Assembly (NCBI RefSeq): GCF_000703005.1
Contig: NZ_JNLH01000001.1
Span: 647,501-711,500 of the forward strand
Source of the DNA: Pseudobutyrivibrio ruminis HUN009
Lineage (GTDB): Bacteria; Bacillota; Clostridia; Lachnospirales; Lachnospiraceae
DNA: 64,000 nt
Direction of reading: 5' to 3'
In this document: piece after piece, positions 6,943 through 15,522 of the stretch
Position numbering within the stretch: the stretch's first letter is position 1
Layout of the letters: every line of letters starts with the position of its first letter
The notes under the pieces: model-generated
What the model was told of the DNA's origin: nothing
Database searches by the model: none
Seen by the model: the letters and a program-made list of their open reading frames with translations, nothing else
Position numbers and translations under genes: made by a program

Positions 6943-9429
6943 TCAACCACCTAATAGTGATGATATTGAAGAAGAATTGCTTTGTAATGTAGCCAATGCA
7001 GACTCCATTGCTGCAAATTTCTTATAATAAGCATCTTCCATGTCCTGAACTCGATCAGTCCATGTTTTAATCAATGAACTGTAGTTTGAGTACTCAGATG
7101 CCATTTCCTTGTCATTGTAAACAGTGTAAACAGATTTAACTGCTGTAGATTTCATCTTTTCATCCAGCGACTTGTATAGGCCAGATGTTACCTGCTTCAA
7201 GAATTCAATAACTCGGTCTGGGTCTGATGCTAATGCTGCACGAAGTTTTTCTTCATTACCAGATGTCTTGCTGTCTTCAGAGTCGCCATCAATATGGTAT
7301 GCATAGCCCTCGTTCTTTTCAGCATTTAATGTTCCAAGAGTATGAACACCAAATACGGACCATGATAATTTCTCACCATTTACCTCGTACACCTGCATCA
7401 TTGACATTGTCATTGCAGAAATGATACCGTTCAAACTTGTATCTCTACGAAGAAGTGAATCCTTAATCTTCTGCTCCCACTTCTCGATTTCTGTCTCAGA
7501 CATTTCAGCCTTTTCATCATCTGTAAGTGGCTCGTAGTCTTTTGCCGAATCTGCATTGTAAAGCTTCTGCATCTCATTCATCAAGTTGTTATATGAAGTA
7601 AGGAAATCCTTCACCTTATCATAGAGAGCATCTGTATCATTTGCAACTGTGACAGATATTTCATCTGGAGTCTTCGCCATCGCCTCAATTGTAAGGCCAT
7701 TTACAGTAATTGAATTTGTATTGGATGTATAAGTAACGCCGTTTAATTCGATACTTGCATCCTGACCTTTAACTTTTGTTGCAGTCTTCGAATTGTCTAC
7801 AGTGATATTTCCTGCAGCTACATTCGCTGCCAAATCAACTCGATAGAATACACTCTGTGTTAATTCGAGGTTGTCACTCTGTATCCAGAAATTACTATAG
7901 CTTGAATCATACTCTGAGTTTTTCGCGCCAAAGTTCGCCTCAATATATTCTTTCCATTTCTGATTTGTAGGATCAGCCAATGCTTCATCAAGCTGAGCCT
8001 GAGCAGCTTCCAGCTTTGCTGCTCTAATTGCAGCTTCTTCAGAATTTGATGTTGGAAGAGCCTTTGCTTCTGCTACAGCAACATAACCATCTCGAATTGC
8101 GTTTACTGCTTTCGAAATCTCACGATATGTTGAGTCATTGGACAGATTATATGTTGATTTAGAGTAAATCTGCTTGGCAAGTGCAGACATTTTGTCTTCA
8201 TCTGCTGCAATATCCGCCCAGTCAATTTCTCCATCTGTTCCATACTTTATAACTGCAATACCTGCATCTGTAGTTTCAGTTTTGTATACTTCATTAGCAA
8301 ATGTCTTGCTTAAGTATTCCTTAAGAGCTGTAGACTCTTCATCTGTGCTATCAGCTAATCCAGCCAATGTTTCTTTCCACTCAGCCAAGTTCTTTGCGAA
8401 GGTATATTCCTTTTTATCTTCATCCTCGCCAACCGTGAATGTAAGTGTTCTTGTGATAGCTGTACTCTTTGTACCAGTAGTATCGTATGTTGCTGAATTG
8501 TAAAGCTTAGTTGCCAGGCTAGAAAGATCATCATCAGATATAGTTGCCCAGTCTACTGCACCAAATGCTGTAGCGTTGGCTTCTATATATGTAACAAAAC
8601 TATCAAATTCTGCCTTTTGCGCATCTGTATAAGTAGCTGCATCATTAGTCTTATAGTCTTTTATGCTTTTCAAAAGACTCTTTGTTTCCGTTAAATCGTA
8701 GTAACTTCCATCTGGTGTAAACTCATACAGTTTTTTCGCCAAATTCTTGCTATCAGATGAGTTTGTAATACTTGTAACTTCCTCATCAGACAGCAATCCC
8801 AATTTATTCAATGCATTTAGACCCTGCGAGCTGTTTGCTGATATCGAGAAGTCGCCTTCTTCACCAGATGTCTTTGAACTAATGAAGAATCGCTGATTTT
8901 TCTCGTCAAAGTTAGCAATAACTCCAGCGTCGTTCAATTTGTTTACAAACTGATTCACTGTCATAGAACTGTCTAGATCAATATTTGTAACCTTATTACC
9001 AGTTCTAACAGAAATGCTTGCTTTATCTACTGCACTTTCATTTTTGATACCAAGGGAAATCATAGTTGAATTTCCTTTGACTGTACCATCAAGTTCCGCT
9101 CCTGTTATAAATGCAGTCTTTGCAAGCTCTGAAATTTTAAGTGTCTGGGTACCATTAATAGCGGTACCACTGGCTGTTGCTGTAGCCTTAGAAGTATCGC
9201 TAACTGTAGTCTTTTTTGCTGAATAGTTTGATGAATAACGCATGTTACCAACGTCAGTATACAAACTATAAACTTTACTATTAAGGGTGCTCCAAGCTTC
9301 CTGTTTCCATGAGAGCTTTGTCTGCGCCTTTACATATTTGTCTTTCTTATAACTGTATGCAGATACGAGGGCACCTACAATCGCTTCGGTATCTAAGCCC
9401 GAAGCCAAACCAGATAATCTAATAGGCAT
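6943..9429 (-). CDS. fliD: Flagellar filament cap protein FliD (hook-associated protein 2)
   Basis: The protein forms the cap under which flagellin assembles. The N-terminus MPIRLSGLASGLDTEAIVGA is the canonical FliD start, followed by YSYKKDKYVKAQTKLSWKQE. The C-terminal family block includes FLTSYNNLMNEMQKLY and ends near LQSNSSSISSLLGG. At 828 residues it is clearly longer than the usual 450-550. The extra length lies in a central region rich in Asp, Ala and Thr (about residues 220-540), which would form surface-exposed domains. The start follows AGGAGG, 11 bases after flaG. Confidence 0.93.
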   Translation of the reverse strand: MPIRLSGLASGLDTEAIVGALVSAYSYKKDKYVKAQTKLSWKQEAWSTLNSKVYSLYTDVGNMRYSSNYSAKKTTVSDTSKATATASGTAINGTQTLKISELAKTAFITGAELDGTVKGNSTMISLGIKNESAVDKASISVRTGNKVTNIDLDSSMTVNQFVNKLNDAGVIANFDEKNQRFFISSKTSGEEGDFSISANSSQGLNALNKLGLLSDEEVTSITNSSDSKNLAKKLYEFTPDGSYYDLTETKSLLKSIKDYKTNDAATYTDAQKAEFDSFVTYIEANATAFGAVDWATISDDDLSSLATKLYNSATYDTTGTKSTAITRTLTFTVGEDEDKKEYTFAKNLAEWKETLAGLADSTDEESTALKEYLSKTFANEVYKTETTDAGIAVIKYGTDGEIDWADIAADEDKMSALAKQIYSKSTYNLSNDSTYREISKAVNAIRDGYVAVAEAKALPTSNSEEAAIRAAKLEAAQAQLDEALADPTNQKWKEYIEANFGAKNSEYDSSYSNFWIQSDNLELTQSVFYRVDLAANVAAGNITVDNSKTATKVKGQDASIELNGVTYTSNTNSITVNGLTIEAMAKTPDEISVTVANDTDALYDKVKDFLTSYNNLMNEMQKLYNADSAKDYEPLTDDEKAEMSETEIEKWEQKIKDSLLRRDTSLNGIISAMTMSMMQVYEVNGEKLSWSVFGVHTLGTLNAEKNEGYAYHIDGDSEDSKTSGNEEKLRAALASDPDRVIEFLKQVTSGLYKSLDEKMKSTAVKSVYTVYNDKEMASEYSNYSSLIKTWTDRVQDMEDAYYKKFAAMESALATLQSNSSSISSLLGG

Positions 9430-9440
9430 AACCCTACCTC

Positions 9441-9866
9441 CTATCTCTTCTCATCGACCATGATTCCCGCAAGCTCCCAAGCCTTTGCAATAAGGTCAAG
9501 TGTTTCCTCTGCTGGGAATTCCTTAATGACTTCCTTTGTCCTCTTGTCGACCATCTTAATCATTACGCGATTTGTTCCCTCATGGATACCAAATACAGCC
9601 TCCGCATTTCCTTGTGCGGCGTTAATCTTTTCTACAGCTTCTTTTAATGAAGAAGTTGCCTGTTTAGAAGAGTTCTCCTCTTCTTCAAATTCAGGGTGTG
9701 TAGAATAATTTCTATTCTCTAATTCAGCAGCTTTGCTTTCTTTTACAGCAGCTGAAAAATCAACTATAGCATTATCTTTTTGCACTGCTTGTGCTGGCGC
9801 CGCTTTTGCTGAACTTCCCTGTCCCTGGTAGTTGCTAACTGCACTACTTACTTCGCCTATTTTCAT
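9441..9866 (-). CDS. flaG: FlaG family flagellar protein
   Basis: A protein of about 141 residues. The C-terminal ~60 residues carry the FlaG signature, AVFGIHEGTNRVMIKMVDKR then TKEVIKEFPAEETLDLIAKA. The N-terminal half is low-complexity and probably disordered. The start MKIGEVSS at 9866 is chosen because AAGGAGG precedes it at good spacing. It is the first gene of the flaG-fliD-fliS group, behind a sigma-28 promoter (9968-9995) and a leader with two GGA-loop hairpins. FlaG is known to influence filament length; the exact mechanism is unclear. Confidence 0.9.
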   Translation of the reverse strand: MKIGEVSSAVSNYQGQGSSAKAAPAQAVQKDNAIVDFSAAVKESKAAELENRNYSTHPEFEEEENSSKQATSSLKEAVEKINAAQGNAEAVFGIHEGTNRVMIKMVDKRTKEVIKEFPAEETLDLIAKAWELAGIMVDEKR

Positions 9867-9906
9867 TGTTTTCCTCCTTACGCCCAAGAGAATTTAGTCC
9901 CATTCT

Positions 9907-9938
9907 AAACTCCGTTTGGACAATATACATCCTTGTAC
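9907..9938 (-). promoter_or_regulatory. CsrA-type binding sites in the flaG leader
   Basis: The minus strand contains GTACAAGGATGT (9927-9938), a full match to the published E. coli CsrA SELEX consensus RUACARGGAUGU. It lies in a TACA-AGGA-TGTA hairpin. A second hairpin, AAAC-GGA-GTTT (9907-9917), follows. Both lie in the leader of the flaG-fliD-fliS transcript. Confidence 0.75.
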
Positions 9939-9967
9939 CATGGGAAATTATTAGTTTTCTAATTGCT

Positions 9968-9995
9968 ATATCGACCTGTGAGATATTAAAGTTTA
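9968..9995 (-). promoter_or_regulatory. Sigma-28 promoter of the flaG operon
   Basis: The minus strand reads TAAA, 16 bases, then GTCGATAT, close to the TAAA-N15-GCCGATAT form. It lies about 100 bases upstream of the flaG start. Confidence 0.7.
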
Positions 9996-10140
9996 TAGAG
10001 AATTTAAAAATTTTTCTTTTTTCTTAGAAAAAAATGATGATGTTCTGATGTGTGTTTTCAATTGATGGACTTTTGGATAGCCTTTGGGGTGGCTCTTTGA
10101 TGAGGTTTTTAATGTTTTGCTGGCGACATGGGGCGTGAGT
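9996..10140. other. Intergenic stretch between sigma-28 promoter and array B
   Basis: No gene or clear structural element is visible. An AT-rich tract sits directly upstream of the flaG promoter and could act as an UP element. Confidence 0.4.
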
Positions 10141-10506
10141 TAAGTGAATTACATCATTTTCAAATTTCACTTATATAATTCTCGGGTGAAAGTTAAGTGT
10201 ATTTTCTATTTGGATTATTTCCACTTAAAAGTCCAACTTGCCGTTAAGTGGATTTATAATTATCTTTAAATTCACTTAACTTTTCAGTCCCAATTCTTAG
10301 GCTACTTAAGTTTATTCTGAAAAATGTCATATTCACTTAACTCAATCCCATGATTATTTAAGTGAAAAAACACTTGCCAAAAATAAACTTAACTTTAATT
10401 CAAATTATTTAACCTATTTTAAGTTTATTTATATTTTTCTAGAATAAACTTAACCGCACTACGACTTTTTAAGTGAAAAACATCCATAATAATTTTTCAC
10501 TTAAAA
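10141..10506. repeat. Seven-hairpin array B, paralogue of array A
   Basis: Seven inverted repeats begin at 10141, 10193, 10243, 10306, 10358, 10419 and 10467. Successive intervals are 52, 50, 63, 52, 61 and 48 bases, against 52, 50, 61, 53, 61 and 50 in array A. The longest stems are GTTAAGTGGATTT/AAATTCACTTAAC (one G-U pair), TTAAGTTTATT/AATAAACTTAA and a perfect 14-bp stem, TTTTAAGTGAAAAA with its complement. Loops and linkers differ from array A while stems are kept. It lies between the XRE-type gene and the flaG promoter. Confidence 0.85.
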
Positions 10507-10543
10507 ATTCAGGCATATATTGAGAGATTACACATTACTCTCA

Positions 10544-10942
10544 TCAATGATTGAATGAATGAACTAATATGGCGAAAACCGCCAAATAACTACACACGAT
10601 AAAAAAAATACTAATACGCTTTACATACACACCCACTGGAAGCATTAGATATACTATGCATAAAGTAATTCCTAGTATAACCCATAAAACTACAGCAACT
10701 ATTCGCTTAACACTATTTTTGCTTTTCTTATGCTCATCGGGCTGTAGCATCAGCTTATCGATTGAAACATCTAAAGCTTCCGAAAGTGATTCAAAAAGAT
10801 TAATATCTGGAAAGCATTCTCCTCTTTCCCATTTTGACACTGCCTTATCTGACACATTTACAATTTTTGCTAAGTCCTTTTGCGTCATACTCTTTTTTAA
10901 TCTGCTTTCACGTATTAACATACCAAACTCATTGCAATCCAT
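10544..10942 (-). CDS. XRE-family regulator with membrane anchor
   Basis: A DNA-binding protein of about 132 residues. Residues 5-65 form an XRE helix-turn-helix: IRESRLKKSMTQKDLAKIV then VSDKAVSKWERGECFPDIN. Two hydrophobic segments follow (RIVAVVLWVILGITLCIVYL and ISIFFIVCSYLAVFAILVHS), so the HTH is probably membrane-tethered. The start at 10942 follows the strong GGAGGGGG site. It is flanked by the csrA terminators and array B, and no target is evident. Membrane-bound XRE proteins are common in Lachnospiraceae and mostly uncharacterised. Confidence 0.8.
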   Translation of the reverse strand: MDCNEFGMLIRESRLKKSMTQKDLAKIVNVSDKAVSKWERGECFPDINLFESLSEALDVSIDKLMLQPDEHKKSKNSVKRIVAVVLWVILGITLCIVYLMLPVGVYVKRISIFFIVCSYLAVFAILVHSFNH

Positions 10943-11087
10943 ATATCCCCCTCCTTCAATCATTATGCCCTTTTGCTGATTTACAGGAAACTACCAGCAA
11001 GAAACTATGCCTTTATAATGTACCAAGTTTTCATTTTTGTCACTCTACTTTTGGTAGAATGATATATTTTGACCTTATTTAATAAAA

Positions 11088-11146
11088 ATTTCTCCGCAGG
11101 AGAAATTTCCTTTAAAAAAATCCAGCAACCGCAGTTGCTGGATTTA
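11088..11146 (-). terminator. Tandem terminators of the flgM-csrA operon
   Basis: The first hairpin on the minus strand is TCCAGCAAC/GTTGCTGGA followed by TTTTTTT. The second is AAATTTCTCC/GGAGAAATTT followed by TTTATT. Two in series close the long flagellar operon. Confidence 0.85.
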
Positions 11147-11152
11147 TCCTTA

Positions 11153-11374
11153 CTAAAGTAAATTTTTGAGTGCTTCCAGGTCGTCCATGCTGATTGCCTG
11201 TGCTTCCTCGTTTTCTTTTTGAATTTCTAAGTATACTTCTTTTCTGTAGATTGATACTTCCTTTGGAGCTGAAATACCGATCTTTACCTGATCACCGCGA
11301 ACCTCAAGGACTGTAATCTCGATGTTGTTGTTGATCATGATAGCGTCGCCTGTTTTTCTTGTTAATGCCAACAT
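11153..11374 (-). CDS. csrA: Carbon storage regulator CsrA
   Basis: An RNA-binding translational regulator of 73 residues. The family signature is complete: MLALTRKTGDAIMI at the N-terminus, then KIGISAPKEVSIYRKEVYLE, which includes the Arg used for RNA contact. It starts two bases after the fliW stop codon, so the antagonist FliW and CsrA are made together, as in B. subtilis. Likely targets in this window are the flagellin leader (4428-4499) and the flaG leader (9907-9938), both with GGA-loop hairpins. Target assignment is an inference. Confidence 0.96.
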   Translation of the reverse strand: MLALTRKTGDAIMINNNIEITVLEVRGDQVKIGISAPKEVSIYRKEVYLEIQKENEEAQAISMDDLEALKNLL

Positions 11375-11376
11375 CG

Positions 11377-11829
11377 TTACTCACCATCCTTTCCATGTAT
11401 TGCGTCATGAATAAGGTAGCGTACTGGCTCATTGCCCTCGATGATAATCTGGTCACCGATGTTTGTGTCTGTATTGATGATGATAGGTGCCTTAAGATTA
11501 ATCGATGCTTCCTTAGGGTTCTTTGGTACTCTGACTGTGACAAGTATGTAAGTATTTTCTGCTGTGAGCTCTCCAAGCTGCTCAAGTGCATCAACGTTGA
11601 GCTCAGGTGCATAGTCTGGCTTAACCACATGAGGCAGCATTACTGGCATAGCAAAGTCTGTCTCATCAAGTGACTGAAGCCACATGATATTACCTTTGTC
11701 TTTCTTCTCTTCGTCGAAAATGAGTGTGTATCTCTTCATGTCTGGGAAACCAATAAGACCATGGATGAGATTGATGATTTTTTCTTCTGCAATTTCAATT
11801 TCGCCGAACAGTCTAGTTTTTACCTGCAT
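11377..11829 (-). CDS. fliW: Flagellar assembly factor FliW
   Basis: The protein binds CsrA and releases it from flagellin mRNA; flagellin in turn sequesters FliW. It has 150 residues, the usual length. Family features include MQVKTRLFGEIEI, INLIHGLIGFPDMKRYTLI and a C-terminal half with ILVTVRVP and APIIINTDTNIGDQIIIE. The start at 11829 lies 16 bases after flgL, and the gene is nearly fused to csrA. The arrangement flgL-fliW-csrA mirrors the B. subtilis order, which supports a homeostatic flagellin circuit here. Confidence 0.95.
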   Translation of the reverse strand: MQVKTRLFGEIEIAEEKIINLIHGLIGFPDMKRYTLIFDEEKKDKGNIMWLQSLDETDFAMPVMLPHVVKPDYAPELNVDALEQLGELTAENTYILVTVRVPKNPKEASINLKAPIIINTDTNIGDQIIIEGNEPVRYLIHDAIHGKDGE

Positions 11830-11845
11830 TATCCCTTCTCCTTTT

Positions 11846-13477
11846 TTAGATGTAATTTAGTAATGTCGAATCACCCAGCTTTCCTGCTGCGGTGAGCGAA
11901 GCCTGATATGCGGTGTAAGCTGCTGTGTAGTCGATGATGATTTGGGATAGATCTACATCATCATTCTCTGTCTGTAACTGCTGAACAGTCTCTCTTTGAT
12001 CACCTACTCGAACCTTTGTGAGGCTTAAAGACTGCTCCTTACAACCCAAATCAGTTAAAGCTAATGTTATTTTATCACAATATGACTTAATATTGCCTAT
12101 TTCTGAGTCAAAAAGTTTTCTCATATTGTTATTATAGTAATCATATTCCTTCTGAGCTGCGTCTTCCCACTTATTAAGCCACTCCTGATCCTCGTCGGAA
12201 GCGTACTGAGTTTCACTCTTCATATTCTTGATTGTATCTAATTTATCGTATGCAGAGATAACTCTTTGAACCGCATTCATCATCTCATCAAGGTCGCGCT
12301 GAAGAGAGCTGTCAAATACATCTGAAGCCTCTGTATTAATTGCGATAGTCTGATTTGCAGCTATTGTATATTCGATATCAAAGTGGATTACTTTTCCATT
12401 TGCATCGAATTTTGTGTATTCATTGTTGGATGTAAGCTCTGCGCCCGTGCTGTCTTTCATCTTGGTGCAGTTGTAGTAATACTCTGGACGAAGCTGTCCC
12501 TCTTTGAATCCTGTCTTATCGTACTGAACTGCAAGCTCAGCTTTGTTAGTCTTTAATGTAGATGCAACAGTATCACCAAAAATAATATCGCCTGTTTCTC
12601 TAATAAAAACTATTTCGTTATCGTCAACCTTCTTTACCTTATCGGTTATATCTGCATTAGCCCAATCAGTTTCATTCTCGTATACCCTCAATGAAAAACC
12701 ATTGGATGTTAACGCTCCACCGGAAGTATCGTCATTGTATACTCCGTTTGTTTCTGTAAACGCAAAAGATATATCAGGTGTATCTGTGGTATTGCCCTCG
12801 TACTTTATATTAATACTATTTACAGAATCTATATCCTTGTAGTTAAGGCGAAGTCTGTAATAGTCTGTCTCAGTAATATCCGAAATCAGAGTTGCATTAT
12901 CCTTTGGTGCAATAACCTCTGCCTCTGTTGTAGGAACAACTACATTTCCAGAATAATATCTGTGCTCTTCCATTAAATCCTCAATGCTAAGAGTCTGGTC
13001 GATTCGATATTTTGTCTTCATCTCGTCTTCTGTAAATGTAAGATTTGAGTTTGTTCTGTATCCCGTGAAAACTGTACGGTTTGCATAGTCTGCATTACCT
13101 TCTGCAAAGAGAGCCTTCTGAAGAGATTCAAGCTGAGTAAGCATAGTCTTTCTATCACTCTGGCTGTTGTAAGAATCAGTAGAACCGCCTACGCAGATTG
13201 TCTTGCAGTCTGTAGCAACATCTTTGATATTAATGAGAGCAGTCTCAGTAATATCAAGCCACTGATTTGCATCAGGGATGTTCTTTGAATAATACTGTGA
13301 TACCTGTGATAATGTTGTTGAAAGTCTCAGCGAGCGAACTGCGATTACAGGATCATCTGATGGCTTGTCAATTCTCTTCTGAGATGTCATCTGCTTATTT
13401 CTAGTGTTGACTACCTCTTTCGCGCTATTAATATTCGAAGCTGAATTGTTCATTATCATCTTATTAGTTACTCTCAT
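11846..13477 (-). CDS. flgL: Flagellar hook-associated protein 3 (FlgL)
   Basis: The hook-filament junction protein, 543 residues. The N-terminus MRVTNKMIMNNSASNINSAK is typical of FlgL. The flagellin-like helix with SQKRIDKPSDDPVIAVRSLR follows, and the C-terminal D0 helix contains LSQIIIDYTAAYTAYQASL. The start at 13477 is preferred over an in-frame upstream ATG at 13519, because AGAGG precedes it and the extension lies inside the structured leader 13485-13586. It is longer than the ~300 residues of B. subtilis FlgL, with a variable middle (about residues 170-400). Confidence 0.92.
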   Translation of the reverse strand: MRVTNKMIMNNSASNINSAKEVVNTRNKQMTSQKRIDKPSDDPVIAVRSLRLSTTLSQVSQYYSKNIPDANQWLDITETALINIKDVATDCKTICVGGSTDSYNSQSDRKTMLTQLESLQKALFAEGNADYANRTVFTGYRTNSNLTFTEDEMKTKYRIDQTLSIEDLMEEHRYYSGNVVVPTTEAEVIAPKDNATLISDITETDYYRLRLNYKDIDSVNSINIKYEGNTTDTPDISFAFTETNGVYNDDTSGGALTSNGFSLRVYENETDWANADITDKVKKVDDNEIVFIRETGDIIFGDTVASTLKTNKAELAVQYDKTGFKEGQLRPEYYYNCTKMKDSTGAELTSNNEYTKFDANGKVIHFDIEYTIAANQTIAINTEASDVFDSSLQRDLDEMMNAVQRVISAYDKLDTIKNMKSETQYASDEDQEWLNKWEDAAQKEYDYYNNNMRKLFDSEIGNIKSYCDKITLALTDLGCKEQSLSLTKVRVGDQRETVQQLQTENDDVDLSQIIIDYTAAYTAYQASLTAAGKLGDSTLLNYI

Positions 13478-13484
13478 AATACTT

Positions 13485-13586
13485 ACCTCTAGTCCGTTAG
13501 TTACGTTCTCAAGCATCATATTACTCAGTTCAACACATGTTTCACTTGAGTAACATGATAGCTTGATAACTACTAACTCATTGAAA
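13485..13586 (-). promoter_or_regulatory. Structured leader RNA element before flgL, copy 2
   Basis: On the minus strand it has the fold of the element at 225-336. P1 is GTTAGT/ACTAAC, P2 CAAGC/GCTTG, P3 ATCAT-TTACTC/GAGTAA-ATGAT and P4 AAC/GTT, with AAGTGA and GAAC flanking P4. The end reads CTA-ACGGAC-TAG and runs into the AGAGG ribosome binding site of flgL. P1 and the ACGGAC hairpin share bases, so they exclude each other. That could gate flgL translation by ligand, CsrA or folding. Confidence 0.7.
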
Positions 13587-13615
13587 AACTTAAATTGTTC
13601 TATTCATTCGGATTA

Positions 13616-15502
13616 CTAAACACCCGTATTAAGTATCAACCTATCATATATTTCGGAAAATACGGAAATACATTTAGATGCCAGGTTGTATGCGTTTTGG
13701 AACTTGATTAAGTCCAAAGCCTCTTCATCTTCATCAACACCAGAAACTGACATTCTCTGCTGAGAAATTGATGACTGGATGTTTGTAAAGTTTGTTGTAA
13801 AAATCTGGCACTCCTGCGTATCGATAGTTACGTCTGCATAAATACATCGAAGAAAGGCATCACCACCGCCTCCTCTGAAAATTGTCTGCTTACTTTGAAG
13901 CCTCTGAAGCTGTACAACAAGATCAGCTGCATCAACACCTGATGTGTAATTCTCCTTAACTGTGGTTGCAAATTTTCTTGCATCCTTATCTGTTTCCTTA
14001 ATGATAGATACATTACCCGCTGTCATCAGATAATATGTCTCTTCAGCATTTGTAAATGTTTTGCCAGTAGTAGATACAACATTTCCATTTGCGTCTAATA
14101 CTTTGTCCACCAACTCTTCTCTCATCTGATGTTCGATGATAGAATTTATATCATCCTTTGCAATAAAGAATGCTGTCATGTCATTTCCATCTAAATCAAC
14201 ACCGCTCTGCTCAATCTGATTGAATTTCTGACAGAAACTTCTAAGGAACAGATTCATCTGATTTTGATAATAAGGAATACCCATGTAATCCACATCATCT
14301 CCAACCTGAAGTGAACGACCTGTTAATGTAGCGGCTACATCGGCTGTAATAGCATCCTCAGTATCTAAATTAAAAGTAATTGAAACTACATTGCCTTTAG
14401 AATCTGTAGTAAAATCAAAGCTCTGATAGCTAAACAACATATTGTTTGTGCTTATCTGGCCCTTGTTTGGCATGTTGAATTCATTTATATCTGTAATGCT
14501 AAGGTTTGTTACAGTAATAGAGGTTGCAGTTGCAGACTGAACGTTTGCATGCAAGTTTTCATTATTATTTCCATCACGAACCTCAAACATTGCCTTTAAC
14601 TCGCCGCCGCTTGAACTAGGTGTGGCATTGAATTTATTTCCATCTTCTTCCCAAACGATTTCATATAATCCATCAATATCTGACTGATTGAACATCTCGT
14701 CTGGTTGTCTGGATACTACACTAAGTCTGTTGTATTCGTATGTATCTACAAGCTGCTGACCGTTGATGTATACCTGATAATAGGTTGCACCTGTATACAT
14801 ATCAGGATTATTAGTGTTTGTAACTGGTGTTTCTTTAACTGAAACATCAACAATTTTAGAAAGCTTATCAATTAAAAGCGCTCTCTGGTCACGGAGTTCA
14901 TTTGCATGTCCACCGCCCTGCTCGATTACATTAATCTGCTTTGTAAGGATAGCAACCTTTTCTGAAACAGCATTTATATCATCCACTGCTGTCTTTATTT
15001 CATCGTTGATAGAATTCTGTAAATCCTGAAGCTTTGTTGATAACTGATTAAAGTATTCTGTAAGCTGCTTTGCTGTAGAAATGAACTGCTTTCTAACTGT
15101 ATCATCACCAGGGCTTCCCTGAAGGGAGCTCATGGCGTTAAACATTTTTGTATAAATAGTTGTAAATCCTGAATCCTTGTTTGTCTCGTTGTAGTAATCC
15201 TGAATCTGATTCATGTAATACTGCTTTTTCTCATAGAAGCCCAACGCTGTACTATTATTCCAGTATTTCTCGTCATAGTACGCATCACGGCTCTGAGTTA
15301 CGGACTCAACCTCAACACCTGTACCAGTTGTGCCATATGCCTGGTAAACTCGAAGCGCTGATGCTGCAACAGTGTTTACAACCTGCTTACTATATCCATT
15401 AGTGTTTACATTAGAGATATTGTTTGCAGTTGTATTAATCTGAGCCTGAGCTGTATTTAATCCAGAAGATGCAATTGTCAATCCAAAGAATGTTGATGAC
15501 AT
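13616..15502 (-). CDS. Second FlgK-like hook-associated protein 1
   Basis: A protein of 628 residues beginning MSSTFFGLTIASSGLNTAQA, then NTTANNISNVNTNGYSKQVV, the conserved rod/hook-family N-terminus. It continues with the FlgK features FNAMSSLQGSPGDDTVRKQF and ELRDQRALLIDKLSKIVDV, and ends with LDLIKFQNAYNLASKCISV. It is a full-length paralogue of the gene just upstream (15523-17340) rather than a fragment. Both keep intact terminal D0 motifs and are probably exported. The two may form mixed or alternative junctions; which one acts as the main FlgK is not clear. Confidence 0.85.
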   Translation of the reverse strand: MSSTFFGLTIASSGLNTAQAQINTTANNISNVNTNGYSKQVVNTVAASALRVYQAYGTTGTGVEVESVTQSRDAYYDEKYWNNSTALGFYEKKQYYMNQIQDYYNETNKDSGFTTIYTKMFNAMSSLQGSPGDDTVRKQFISTAKQLTEYFNQLSTKLQDLQNSINDEIKTAVDDINAVSEKVAILTKQINVIEQGGGHANELRDQRALLIDKLSKIVDVSVKETPVTNTNNPDMYTGATYYQVYINGQQLVDTYEYNRLSVVSRQPDEMFNQSDIDGLYEIVWEEDGNKFNATPSSSGGELKAMFEVRDGNNNENLHANVQSATATSITVTNLSITDINEFNMPNKGQISTNNMLFSYQSFDFTTDSKGNVVSITFNLDTEDAITADVAATLTGRSLQVGDDVDYMGIPYYQNQMNLFLRSFCQKFNQIEQSGVDLDGNDMTAFFIAKDDINSIIEHQMREELVDKVLDANGNVVSTTGKTFTNAEETYYLMTAGNVSIIKETDKDARKFATTVKENYTSGVDAADLVVQLQRLQSKQTIFRGGGGDAFLRCIYADVTIDTQECQIFTTNFTNIQSSISQQRMSVSGVDEDEEALDLIKFQNAYNLASKCISVFSEIYDRLILNTGV

Positions 15503-15522
15503 AAGCTATTTCCTTTCCTGCT

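Noticed and set aside
11304..11630. Minus-strand open frame overlapping fliW and csrA.
   Set aside because: It is an out-of-frame shadow of two well-supported genes.
13478..13519. N-terminal extension of FlgL from an upstream ATG.
   Set aside because: It lies in the structured leader, lacks a ribosome binding site and would disrupt the conserved FlgL N-terminus.
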